A stretch of 32,662 nucleotides of DNA from an uncultured Verrucomicrobiales bacterium (GTDB lineage Bacteria; Verrucomicrobiota; Verrucomicrobiia; Verrucomicrobiales; Akkermansiaceae), in NCBI GenBank assembly GCA_937916505.1, contig CALFSW010000264.1, positions 1-32,662 of the forward strand, written 5' to 3'. The translations under genes and the position numbers were made by a program. Numbering within the stretch: the first letter of the stretch is position 1; each line of letters begins with the position of its first letter. Below are positions 9,130-17,686 of this stretch, piece after piece. The notes beneath the pieces are model-generated. The model was given only the letters and a program-made list of their open reading frames with translations, made no database searches and had not been told where the DNA came from.

Positions 9130-11469
9130 CTATTTCTGATATTCCTTAAGTTGCTCCAGCGCCGCGGGTGTTCCGATGGCTTTGAGTGTTGAGATGACAT
9201 TCTCGAGAGCTTCTTTTTTTTCCTCGGGTGTCTTTGCGTAGAGGCTTTCGACAATGACGAAGTGCTTGAGGGCATCGGCCGGTTTGCCCTGGGCGATATC
9301 GATGTCTCCGGCGAAGCTCCGGAGTTGGTAATTCAGCTCACCTTGAGGGCGGAGGTCGAGAGCATCGGATGCGGCCTGTCGGGCGTCGTTATATTGCTTA
9401 AGAGCGGTGTGGGCCCTTGATTTGTAGAAGTAGGCTTCGGCCTTGCGGTAGGCGTTTTTCTCAAGCGCAAGGATGGCGGTGGCTCCTTTGAGGGCGTCCT
9501 CATTATGACCGGTTTCAAGTGAGGATTGGGTGTAGAGTTTCCAAATGAGCGGGGAAGCAGGGCTTTCTTTATCCTTCAGTCCTTCATTGAGGAAGGGCCA
9601 GGCGCGGGTGTGGTGTCCGTCTTTTGACAAGGTGGCTCCAAGCCAGCGCAAAATTGCGGGAGAGATCTTTGTTTCCGGAAATTCCTTGAGGAGAAGATTA
9701 AGTTCTTTTTCAAGAAGACGTGTGTCTTCCGCTTGATAGGCACTCCGGACGAGAAGCGGGCCAACTTTCGAGGTGAAGGTTTGGGGGTCCAGCGTGCGGG
9801 CTTTACGCAGGAGAGGGGCCGCTTCGGCAGTTTTTTTCAGACGATATTCGTTCCATCCGAGCCAGAAGGTGGCGGAGGCTTGTGTCTTTTGGTCGAGCCC
9901 GGGGAGAATGAGTATTTTTTCCTGTATCGCGGCAAATTTTCGCCAATCCTTATTCTCCTGATAGACTGCGGCGAGACGAAGAAGAATGGCCCGCTTCAGC
10001 TTTTGATCACCGGTGGCATTGAGCACGGCCTGATAGTCATCGAGGGCCTCGATCTCGCGGCCTTTTGAGGTGAGAAGCTCGGCCCGGTCGAGTCGAAGCT
10101 GGGTTGATTGCCTGGCATCGGGAAATTTTATGATGAAGGCATCAATGGCGGCAAGAGCTCCTTTTTCATTTTTGAGAGCGAGTTGGGATTTGGCGACGTG
10201 GTAACGGACACCCAGGGCATTTGACTCGTCAATAAGAGTGAGGTCGAGAAGACGATAGTGGGAGATGGCGAGTTGGTGATCTTTCCGGGCGTAGTAATGC
10301 TCGGCGAGAAGGAGCCGGATGGAATGAATTTTGGGGTCCTTGGGGTTTTCGGTGGCGTAGTTTTTCAGGAAAGCTTCGGCTGTCCGGGCAAAGTTTCGGT
10401 CTTTTCGTTCGTGGTCGCGAACGAGAACGCGGTAGGCCGCCTGGTAGCTGCTGGCGGATCCGGGGGAAAGTTTGGAAATTTGTTCGTAGAGTTCGAGAAC
10501 ATCCTCTTTTTTTCCAAGAGCCTCGTAGGATTTGGCGGCCATGATGAGGCGTTGGAGCCGGGCTTCTTTCTGAAGATTAAAGCTGCCTATCTTGAAGGCG
10601 GTGATGACTTCTTGCCATTCCTTATCGGCGTAATGGAGATTCATCAGGGCCAGCTGGGTCTTGCCTCGAAGGTCCTTAAGGGCGGCTTCCCGGAGCGCTT
10701 TGCCAAACCACTCTTTTGTGAGTTTTTTATCGCCCAGTTCCTGCGCCGTGAGTGCTGCTTGGAGAATGGCCTCAGCGCGCACATCGGCATTTTTTGAACT
10801 GGCGAGGAGGGCGAATTGCTCGTGGGCCTGACGATGGCTTTGCGCGTTTTGGTAGAGCCGGGCAAGTGCAAGGCGGGCGGTTTCTGCGAACGGACTTTCC
10901 TTGTCTGCAAGAACTGCGTTCAAGGCTAGAAGGGTGCTGCTATTATCTTCGAGTTTATTAAAACAGAGAAACCGGCGGTAGAGCGACTCGTGTTTGATCT
11001 TTTTGTTTGTGGTCGTGCCGGCCACGACGTTGAACCACCTTGCTGCCGAGGACCACTTCTCGTTCTTGTAGTCGTCGGAAGCGAGGTAGAGGGCCGAGGC
11101 TTCGACAAACTTGCCTGATTCCCAGTTGGTGGCGGCTGCTTCGAAGCACGTGCGGGAGGCTTTCTCTTCTCCAATTTGGCGGTAACACATGCCAAGAAAA
11201 TACCAGGCGTCCAGGGTTTTCTCGTTTTTTGGAAAGGCGCGGATGAACTTATCCAACGATTTGGCCGCGCTCCGGTAAGCGCGCCCTCGTTTTTTGGGAT
11301 CCTTTTCTTTCTGCGCATCGTTGTAGTTGAGCGTGGCGTAGTCGAAAAGGTCGCGGGCCGGGTCGGCCTTAAGCGGTTTGGCTTCCTCGATTTCGGGAGG
11401 GGCTGGCTCTTGTCCCAAGAGGGGAAGGGTTGTCCCAAGAGCAGTCAGGAGAAATGCGAGGAACTTCAT
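9130..11469 (-). CDS. Large secreted TPR-repeat protein of the Exb/Tol-type operon
   Basis: The 779-residue product has an N-terminal signal peptide (hydrophobic LAFLLTALGTTLPLLG) and then almost entirely helical, TPR-like repeats through to the C-terminus. Examples of the alternating Tyr/Ala/Leu/Gly pattern are LDAWYFLGMCYRQIGEEKA and AEAYFYKSRAHTALKQYNDA. It should therefore be a periplasmic or outer-membrane-facing scaffold. It begins 8 bp after the ExbD-like gene in a three-gene operon with the ExbB-like gene. In this context it may be the partner energised by the ExbB/ExbD motor, or a structural element analogous to the TPR protein CpoB of Tol systems. No enzymatic motif was seen and the exact function is unknown. 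Confidence 0.85.
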   Translation of the reverse strand: MKFLAFLLTALGTTLPLLGQEPAPPEIEEAKPLKADPARDLFDYATLNYNDAQKEKDPKKRGRAYRSAAKSLDKFIRAFPKNEKTLDAWYFLGMCYRQIGEEKASRTCFEAAATNWESGKFVEASALYLASDDYKNEKWSSAARWFNVVAGTTTNKKIKHESLYRRFLCFNKLEDNSSTLLALNAVLADKESPFAETARLALARLYQNAQSHRQAHEQFALLASSKNADVRAEAILQAALTAQELGDKKLTKEWFGKALREAALKDLRGKTQLALMNLHYADKEWQEVITAFKIGSFNLQKEARLQRLIMAAKSYEALGKKEDVLELYEQISKLSPGSASSYQAAYRVLVRDHERKDRNFARTAEAFLKNYATENPKDPKIHSIRLLLAEHYYARKDHQLAISHYRLLDLTLIDESNALGVRYHVAKSQLALKNEKGALAAIDAFIIKFPDARQSTQLRLDRAELLTSKGREIEALDDYQAVLNATGDQKLKRAILLRLAAVYQENKDWRKFAAIQEKILILPGLDQKTQASATFWLGWNEYRLKKTAEAAPLLRKARTLDPQTFTSKVGPLLVRSAYQAEDTRLLEKELNLLLKEFPETKISPAILRWLGATLSKDGHHTRAWPFLNEGLKDKESPASPLIWKLYTQSSLETGHNEDALKGATAILALEKNAYRKAEAYFYKSRAHTALKQYNDARQAASDALDLRPQGELNYQLRSFAGDIDIAQGKPADALKHFVIVESLYAKTPEEKKEALENVISTLKAIGTPAALEQLKEYQK

Positions 11470-11477
11470 GGCCGGGG

Positions 11478-11918
11478 TTATTTTTTCTCGGGTGATTTGG
11501 TGGCGAAGCCGATATTCCAGATTCCTGCTTTCTGGATTTCATCCAGAACTTCGAGAAGTTGCTGGTTTTTGCCCTCACGGTCGGCACGAATGCGGACCGG
11601 TTGTTGGTCGGCCCCGCCGGCATTTGCGAGTTCGGAAGCCTTGACGATGCGCTCCAGTTTTTTGCGCAATTCGTCTTTGGTGTAAACTTCACCGCTGATG
11701 GTGATTACTCCTTCGGCGGTCAGGTTGACCACGATCTCATTGGCAACGCGAGCTTCCTGGGATCCTTCGGTAGTGGTTGGGACTGACACTTCGAGGTCCT
11801 TTTCCTGCTCGGTGATTTGGTAGGTCACGAGGAAAAAAATGAGGAGAAGGAAAACAATATCGATCATCGGCGCAAGCTGGAAGCTGGCCGGCGGGGGAGA
11901 GTTGTCGCGAATACGCAT
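11478..11918 (-). CDS. ExbD/TolR-family biopolymer transport protein
   Basis: The 146-residue product has a short cytoplasmic N-terminus, one membrane helix at about residues 17-33 (APMIDIVFLLLIFFLVTYQ), and a periplasmic C-terminal domain. Asp20 in the helix is the conserved proton-carrying residue of ExbD, TolR and MotB proteins. The C-terminal domain shows the usual VVNLTAEGVITISGEVYTKDEL pattern and ends in KAGIWNIGFAT. It forms a proton-driven motor with the ExbB/TolQ-like protein encoded 23 bp upstream. Sequence alone does not separate ExbD from TolR. No TonB or TolA gene is present in the window. Confidence 0.95.
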   Translation of the reverse strand: MRIRDNSPPPASFQLAPMIDIVFLLLIFFLVTYQITEQEKDLEVSVPTTTEGSQEARVANEIVVNLTAEGVITISGEVYTKDELRKKLERIVKASELANAGGADQQPVRIRADREGKNQQLLEVLDEIQKAGIWNIGFATKSPEKK

Positions 11919-11941
11919 GGGGGCGGCAGGGGGAGGTGATT

Positions 11942-12730
11942 CTAGGAATCGCGCAAGGGATAGTCGTCCCGGAGGGGTTGGCTGACTCCTCCGGGGCCCA
12001 AGCCGTGGGATTGGCTGAGTTGGGAGCCCACAAGGGCGAGGATGTGAGTACTGGCGGCTTCAAGTTCGGCGGTGTGGCTTTGGACACGACCGCGGAAGAA
12101 GGAGTAGAAGGTCATCGCAATGATACTGATGACAAGGCCGGCGGCGGTGGTGATGAGGGCTTCCCAAACTCCTTGTGCCAGTTCAAGTTGCTTGGCGCCT
12201 TCGATGTTGCCGTTGGCAATCTCCATGAAGGATTTGATCATACCGATGACAGTTCCGAGGAGACCGACCATGGGGGCAATTCCACCGATGTCGGCAAGGT
12301 AGCTGATGCGTTGGGTTAGGATGCCAGCCTGGCGGTTGCCCTCGGCTTCGGCGACTTCGCGAATCTCGGGCTGGCTGGCGTTGGGATTCTTGGTGAGGAA
12401 ATCGAGGGTCTTTTGGGTGACACGGGCGACGGATTCGTTCCGGCGATGGCAGTAAGCGATGAGTCCGAGGTAGTCACGCTTGCGAATCATGGCCTCAGCG
12501 GCGTTCATGAACTTATTGGTCACCACGGTGCTGCGGCGCAAGGTGAGGAAGTAGAGAAGAATAAGAATCAGGGTGAAGATGGAGAGGACGACGAGAGCTC
12601 CCATGACCCATCCTCCTTTTTTAAGGATATCTACCAAGGTGATGTCTTTGACGACGTCGGCCACCTCCTGGGCCGAGGCGATGGAAGGGATCAGCGCAAA
12701 GATGAGCGCGAGCAAAAAGCAGATCTTCAT
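11942..12730 (-). CDS. MotA/TolQ/ExbB-family proton channel protein
   Basis: The 262-residue product has a cleavable-looking signal segment (residues 1-20, ending in ASA), a first membrane helix at about 39-62, a cytoplasmic stretch, and a hairpin of two helices at about 149-168 and 190-212. The signature GGIAPMVGLLGTVIGMIKSF and the following ELAQGVWEALITTAAGL are the core of the MotA/TolQ/ExbB family. It is the first gene of a minus-strand operon with the ExbD-like and TPR genes. It is divergent from uvrC, with 126 bp between start codons. The N-terminal signal before the three family helices is common in ExbB-type members of environmental bacteria. Confidence 0.95.
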   Translation of the reverse strand: MKICFLLALIFALIPSIASAQEVADVVKDITLVDILKKGGWVMGALVVLSIFTLILILLYFLTLRRSTVVTNKFMNAAEAMIRKRDYLGLIAYCHRRNESVARVTQKTLDFLTKNPNASQPEIREVAEAEGNRQAGILTQRISYLADIGGIAPMVGLLGTVIGMIKSFMEIANGNIEGAKQLELAQGVWEALITTAAGLVISIIAMTFYSFFRGRVQSHTAELEAASTHILALVGSQLSQSHGLGPGGVSQPLRDDYPLRDS

Positions 12731-12856
12731 GAAGTTGTGGGCGAGAGTCTAACGGGAGATTTTTGAGGTGCAAGTGCAGGAAAAACCGCCGAAAATGGCG
12801 GGTTGCACCCGTTGACGAAGTGGATTACGACTTTTTGGCCCCCAATCTTCCAGAAA

Positions 12857-14419
12857 ATGTCCGAACTACCAGCCCTCCGAGCCCGCCTTGCGCAGGTTTC
12901 CCATCAGCCGGGAGTTTACCTGCACAAGGATCGTCTGGGCTCGATTATCTATGTGGGAAAGGCCCGGGATCTGCGGAAGCGGCTGGGTTCCTATTTTTTA
13001 CCTTCGGGGAAGACGCGCGCGGATCGCAAGACACGGGCGCTTATTGATTCGATTTGCGATTTTGAAATACATGAGGTGCGGAACGAGCAGGAGGCACTTC
13101 TATTGGAGGGGAAATTGATCAAGCAATACCGTCCGCGCTACAATGTGAGCTTTCGAGACGATAAGCGCTTTCTTCTGGTGAAAGTGAATCTCGATGATCC
13201 CTGGCCGAAGTTTACCACGACGCGTTTGAAGAAGTCGGATGGGGCGCGGTATTTTGGTCCCTTTGCGCATTCGGGCGCGGTGCGGGCGACGGTGACTTGG
13301 TTGAACAAAGAGTTTGGGCTGAGAAGTTGCCGGCCGAGGAATCCGGGCGAGCAGGACTACAAGCACTGCAATGCCGATGTCATTCGGAATTGCATGGCTC
13401 CGTGTGTCGCAAAGGTCGGTCGGGAGGAGTATCTCGAGCAATTGGAACAGGCCTGCGAGCTGCTGAGCGGAAAGGGGAAGCGGGAGCGTTTTAAAAGTCT
13501 GCGGGTGGAGATGGAGCAGGCGGCGGTGAAGCTGAATTTCGAAAAAGCCGCGCGCTTGCGGGATGTGATTTTGAATCTGGAAAGGGCGTTGAGTCCGACG
13601 AGGCAGTTTTCGCGCGGTCGCGGGGTGCCCACGACGGTGCAGCCGACCGAGGATCTGGCGGAGCTGGGCGATTGGCTTTCGCTCGATGGCCCGCCAACGA
13701 TCATGGAGTGCTTTGATATTTCCAATATCTCCTCGACCCACATTGTCGCGTCGATGGTGAGGTTCAAAAACGGACTGCCGGACAATCAGAACTATCGTCG
13801 CTATCGGATTAAGACGGTGGAGGGGCAGGATGACTTCGCGAGTATGGCCGAAGTGGTGCGTCGGAGATACGGGCGGATCTTAAAAGAGAACATGGAGGCC
13901 AATCCGGAGGTTACGGAAACTTCGCAGGAAAGTGCGGTGGAGACGCTGCGGCGACTTGCGGCGGAGGGGAAGAGCCCAATCACCCTGCCTGATCTGGTGA
14001 TTGTCGATGGTGGCAAGGGACAGCTCAGTGTTTCGGTGGCGGAGCTGCAGCGTTTGGGGTTGGCGGGCTTGCCGATCGTGGGATTGGCGAAGCAGCGGGA
14101 GGAGATCTTTTTTCCACAAGAGAGTGAGCCGGTCTTGATCCCGCATGATCGGGGTGCCTTGAAATTGATGCAGCGGATCAGGGACGAAGCCCACCGGTTT
14201 GCAAATGGGTATAATGAGCTGCTTTTGAGAAAGCGGGTGAAGGAAAGCTTGCTGGATGACTGTCCGGGGATTTCGCCAGCGAAGAAGAAGTCGCTTTTGA
14301 AGAAATTTGGATCGGTGGCGAGGATTAAGGAGGCGACGGTGGACCAGATTGCGGAGATGCCGGGTTTTTCAGCGACTACGGGTGAGGTGGTTTTGAGGTG
14401 GCTGAAGGGGATGTCGTAG
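12857..14419 (+). CDS. uvrC: Excinuclease ABC subunit C, short form
   Basis: This is the dual-incision nuclease of nucleotide excision repair. The 520-residue product has the GIY-YIG domain (GVY at 19-21, IYVGKA at 31-36), a Cys-containing linker (HCNADVIRNCMAPC), the UVR helix pair at about 207-240, the RNase H-like nuclease (FDIS at 286-289, VDGGKGQ with Asp384, and RDEAHRFANG with the catalytic His), and a C-terminal double HhH (LDDCPGISPAKKKSLLKKFG). Most UvrC proteins have about 600 residues. Here the stretch between the UVR motif and FDIS is only about 35 residues, against about 165 in the E. coli protein as I recall it. All catalytic motifs remain. The frame is open from 12803, but the family start is the ATG at 12857. 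Confidence 0.95.
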   Translation: MSELPALRARLAQVSHQPGVYLHKDRLGSIIYVGKARDLRKRLGSYFLPSGKTRADRKTRALIDSICDFEIHEVRNEQEALLLEGKLIKQYRPRYNVSFRDDKRFLLVKVNLDDPWPKFTTTRLKKSDGARYFGPFAHSGAVRATVTWLNKEFGLRSCRPRNPGEQDYKHCNADVIRNCMAPCVAKVGREEYLEQLEQACELLSGKGKRERFKSLRVEMEQAAVKLNFEKAARLRDVILNLERALSPTRQFSRGRGVPTTVQPTEDLAELGDWLSLDGPPTIMECFDISNISSTHIVASMVRFKNGLPDNQNYRRYRIKTVEGQDDFASMAEVVRRRYGRILKENMEANPEVTETSQESAVETLRRLAAEGKSPITLPDLVIVDGGKGQLSVSVAELQRLGLAGLPIVGLAKQREEIFFPQESEPVLIPHDRGALKLMQRIRDEAHRFANGYNELLLRKRVKESLLDDCPGISPAKKKSLLKKFGSVARIKEATVDQIAEMPGFSATTGEVVLRWLKGMS

Positions 14420-14442
14420 GTCGTCCTTACAAGGCTGAGGTG

Positions 14443-15669
14443 CTACCTGCCGATACAGTAGAGGAACTCTTGCCGGTTTCCTCGGTCGACTTTCCCGACG
14501 CGGAGGAAGAGTTCGTCTTTGAGGGCGACGGGGGAGGCGTAGGTGTCGCTGCCGAGTTGGTTCTCGGCAACTTTTTGGAAGCTGTCACCGGAAGCTTTGA
14601 AGATGACAGTCGTCCCGTTTTTGAGGGTGGCGAAGACATGGTCTCCGACGGCGAGAGGTGAGGCCATGACGCCGCGGCGTCCGATTTTCTCGCTCCACTT
14701 TTTCTCACCGGTTTTGGCGTCCCAGCAGTGGGCCCGGCCATCATCGGCGATGGCGAAGATCATGCCGCGATAGGAAAGAAGAGATTGTTCGTAGCACTGG
14801 ATGACGTTGTTCCAGACGATTTTTCCGGAGCCGTCGGCTTTGACTCCAAAGGTTCCCTTTTCGGGGAATCCGCCGCTGGCGAAGACCATGTCATCGGTCC
14901 AGACGATGGTGCCACACATCGATTTGGAGCCGACTTCGGTTTCCCAATTGAGCTTGCCAGTGCCGGGGACGTAGCTGGAAATTTTCTGAATGCCGGAGAT
15001 GAGGAGTTGTTCTTTGCCGGCAACGTTTGCGATCACGGGCGTGGCCCAGTAGTCGTGGCCTTTACGGGGAATGGTCCAATTCTTTTCACCGTCTTTGGTT
15101 TTGAGCGAGGTGATGAGACCGCCTTTTACCGTGCCGACGACAACGATGAGAGAGTCCTTGTGAAGAGCAGGAGTGGAGCCGTATCCGAACTTGTAGGAGG
15201 GGTGGTAGTCGCCGGCGGACTTTGACCAGACGATCTCGGCGGATGGGGTGACGGCGGTGATTTTGATTTTTTGATCGTTTTCAAAAACAACGAGGATGTT
15301 GGAGCCGTCCCATTGTGCTGTTTGGGAGGCGGGGCTGTTTTCCTTATGGAGGTGCTCAGGGAAACCACTCTTGTGGATTATTTTTTCCCAGAGAATTTTT
15401 CCGGTTTTACGATCAAGTGAGATAAGGGATTGAGTGCCCCTTTCCTGATCGCCGGTGGTGAGGTAGATTTTATCGCCGACGAAGATGGGCGTGGAGTGAC
15501 CCCGGCCGGGGAGGGGTGTTTTCCAGCGGATGTTTTTGTCGGCCGACCATTCGGTGACGGGTTTGGCGTCGGCAGCGGCCTGGTTGTTCTTATCGGGACC
15601 ACGCCACTGGGGCCAGTCGGCAGCGAAGGTGGATGAAATGAGGAATAGGGAAAGGGAGAGAGTTTTCAT
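14443..15669 (-). CDS. Secreted PQQ-binding-like beta-propeller repeat protein
   Basis: The 408-residue product has a signal peptide ending at about residue 16 (STFA), then ADWPQWRGPDKNN, a very common start of secreted planctomycete and verrucomicrobial propellers. The body is repeated blades with the pattern TGKILWE, DGEKNWT, TGKLNWE and TGEKKWSEK, the tryptophan-docking motifs of the PQQ/quinoprotein fold. No covalent heme site or clear metal-binding motif was seen, so it is probably not a true dehydrogenase but a binding or scaffold protein outside the inner membrane. It converges with uvrC, with 23 bp between stop codons, and is divergent from the ClpX-like gene. Confidence 0.9.
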   Translation of the reverse strand: MKTLSLSLFLISSTFAADWPQWRGPDKNNQAAADAKPVTEWSADKNIRWKTPLPGRGHSTPIFVGDKIYLTTGDQERGTQSLISLDRKTGKILWEKIIHKSGFPEHLHKENSPASQTAQWDGSNILVVFENDQKIKITAVTPSAEIVWSKSAGDYHPSYKFGYGSTPALHKDSLIVVVGTVKGGLITSLKTKDGEKNWTIPRKGHDYWATPVIANVAGKEQLLISGIQKISSYVPGTGKLNWETEVGSKSMCGTIVWTDDMVFASGGFPEKGTFGVKADGSGKIVWNNVIQCYEQSLLSYRGMIFAIADDGRAHCWDAKTGEKKWSEKIGRRGVMASPLAVGDHVFATLKNGTTVIFKASGDSFQKVAENQLGSDTYASPVALKDELFLRVGKVDRGNRQEFLYCIGR

Positions 15670-15964
15670 TTAGCGACGAGGATCGTGAGTGGCGGAAATG
15701 CGATAGTGATTTCTACGACTGCTGCGCGGAATTTCTACCGAAACCTTGCTCAAGATTTCTTCGGTGGATTCGATGGCAGGCTCGGCGCTTGTGATGCGGG
15801 TTCAGTTGATGAAGTCGTCCGAGATTTCAAGGTCGTCAAAGCATCGGTTTGGAGGGGGCATCTCATTGCTCCGGTGGAACTGAATGCCCCCGTTTGCGTC
15901 GAAGAATTTGAACTGCGTTAAAAATGACCCTTGCCCCGGAAGCTTCGCAGTCGATAGTTTCAGC
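15670..15964. other. 295-bp divergent intergenic region between propeller and ClpX-like genes
   Basis: This spacer should hold both promoters. On the plus strand a GTG-initiated 78-codon frame (15685-15921) is open, but it has no ribosome-binding site and no family resemblance that I can name, so I do not call it a gene. I see no convincing -35/-10 pair or hairpin. Confidence 0.4.
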
Positions 15965-17569
15965 ATGAGCGACGACGATAAAGGTGGCCCCAAGGGACCG
16001 AAATACCCCGATCCCGAGGAGTTTAAAAAAACCCTTGAGGGGATGTTCGGAAAGATGGGCAAAGGAGGGTTTTCCTTCCCGGGGATGACCGAGAGTCCGT
16101 TCTCGAACGAAGCCGAGTCCGATGAGGTTGATGTGGTCGAGCCCACGGTTGACGATATTTTTCAATTCGATCTTCTTCCCCGCGATATCAAGGCCCACCT
16201 TGATCGCTTTGTCATTCGCCAGGATGATGCCAAGAAGGCCCTCGCGATTGCGGTCTGCGACCATTACAACCATGTCAAAGCGCTCAAATCCAAAAATGAG
16301 GACGACGAACACTTTGAGCTCCAAAAGCAGAATGTCATGGTGGTCGGTCCAACGGGGGTGGGTAAGACTTACCTCGTAAAGCATATTGCCGAGCTCATTG
16401 GAGTGCCTTTTGTGAAGGCTGATGCGACCAAATTTTCTGAAACCGGTTACGTCGGTGGCGATGTTGATGATCTCGTTCGAGAACTGGTTTCCAAGGCCAA
16501 TGGTGATGTTTCACTCGCTGAGTATGGCATCATCTATATCGACGAGATCGATAAGCTGGCCTCAAGCGGCGGAGCCGGGATGATCGGGCGGGACGTGAGC
16601 GGACGCGGCGTGCAAACGACCCTGCTCAAACTCATGGAGGAGACGGAAGTCCCGCTTCGCAATTCCCAGGACATGCGTGGCCAGATGATGGCGATGATGG
16701 ATTTACAGAAGGGGAAAAAGGAAAAGGATACCATTAACACGCGGCACATCCTTTTCATCGTGAGCGGAGCCTTTTCCGGCCTTGAAAAAATCGTTCGTAA
16801 GCGCAGCCAGGCGGCGCAGATTGGCTTTTCGGCCGAGCAAGCGGAGCCTTCCATGGATGGCGAGCTTTTCAAACAAGTGACAACCCAGGACTACATTGAC
16901 TTTGGTTTTGAGGCTGAATTCATCGGACGTATTCCGGTCCGCGTCGTTTGCGAGCATCTGGAGGCACCTGATCTGGAGGCCATCTTAAAATATTCCGAAG
17001 GAAGTTTGCTTCGGCAGTATGAACGCGAATTCGAAGCCTATGGGATTGACATCAAGTTTAAGGATAGTGGCATCGGGCGAATTGCAGAAATGGCCGCTGA
17101 AGAAAAAACCGGGGCCCGTGGCTTGATGACGGTGGGAGAGAAGATTCTCCGGGATTTTAAATATGAACTTCCGGGCACCTCGGTGACCGAGTTAACTGTC
17201 GATGATGACCTCATCGACAACCGGGAAAAACATCTCGAAGGTTATCGGGAGCTTGGAAAGGAACTCGTTGTAGAGAAAGCGCGTCAGGAGATCGATGCCT
17301 TTGTCCGTGAGTTCAAAGACAAACACGGTGTCGTCATTAAGTTGGCTGATGAAGCAGTCGCGCGTTTGGTGAAAAAGGCCGGAGAGCAAGCTCGAAGTGT
17401 CTTCCAGGTCGCTCGTCAGCACTTCCGCGATTATCAGTTTGGTTTGAAACTCATCCAGAAGAATACCGGACAGGGTGAATTTCTTTTGACCGAATCTGCG
17501 GTGGAGGATCCTGACAAGTTTCTGAGCGAGCTGGTCGTGCAATCCTACCGCGATCAGAAAGACTCCTAG
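15965..17569 (+). CDS. ClpX-like AAA+ unfoldase without zinc finger and with duplicated C-terminal lid
   Basis: The 534-residue product carries the ClpX/HslU-type AAA+ module: Walker A GPTGVGKT at 128-135, the pore loop GYVG at 161-164, Walker B IIYIDEIDK near 190-198, GRDVSGRGVQTTLLKLME as in ClpX, and sensor-2 Gly-Ala-Arg at 383-385. IGF at 286-288 sits where ClpX has its ClpP-docking IGF loop. The N-terminal Cys4 zinc domain of ClpX is missing; instead there are about 60 Gly- and acid-rich residues. After the normal lid (from Arg354) comes a second lid-like segment (from Arg448) that aligns with the first. ClpX is usually about 420 residues. It probably unfolds proteins, perhaps for ClpP. 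The ATG at 15965 was chosen because upstream in-frame sequence lacks homology. Confidence 0.88.
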   Translation: MSDDDKGGPKGPKYPDPEEFKKTLEGMFGKMGKGGFSFPGMTESPFSNEAESDEVDVVEPTVDDIFQFDLLPRDIKAHLDRFVIRQDDAKKALAIAVCDHYNHVKALKSKNEDDEHFELQKQNVMVVGPTGVGKTYLVKHIAELIGVPFVKADATKFSETGYVGGDVDDLVRELVSKANGDVSLAEYGIIYIDEIDKLASSGGAGMIGRDVSGRGVQTTLLKLMEETEVPLRNSQDMRGQMMAMMDLQKGKKEKDTINTRHILFIVSGAFSGLEKIVRKRSQAAQIGFSAEQAEPSMDGELFKQVTTQDYIDFGFEAEFIGRIPVRVVCEHLEAPDLEAILKYSEGSLLRQYEREFEAYGIDIKFKDSGIGRIAEMAAEEKTGARGLMTVGEKILRDFKYELPGTSVTELTVDDDLIDNREKHLEGYRELGKELVVEKARQEIDAFVREFKDKHGVVIKLADEAVARLVKKAGEQARSVFQVARQHFRDYQFGLKLIQKNTGQGEFLLTESAVEDPDKFLSELVVQSYRDQKDS

Positions 17570-17686
17570 CGGACGGCGATGCCGCTTTGAAAGGTCGGGT
17601 CTTTGTTTTTTTTCCAGGAAGGTGAACGCTGATGCAAAATAGAAGGTCCATTCCGCCGTTAGTGCGAAAATGACAAGACATTTTCG

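Noticed and set aside
12785-12804. Hairpin AACCGCC / GGCGGGTT ahead of uvrC
   Set aside because: No T run on the plus strand and no riboswitch-like structure; too little to call a regulatory element.
15685-15921. GTG-started 78-codon plus-strand frame in the spacer before the ClpX-like gene
   Set aside because: No ribosome-binding site, no recognisable family; noted only under the intergenic region.
17569-17620. Possible terminator between the ClpX-like and transpeptidase genes
   Set aside because: The stem is short and the T run lies well downstream of it, so the hairpin and tract do not form a normal terminator.
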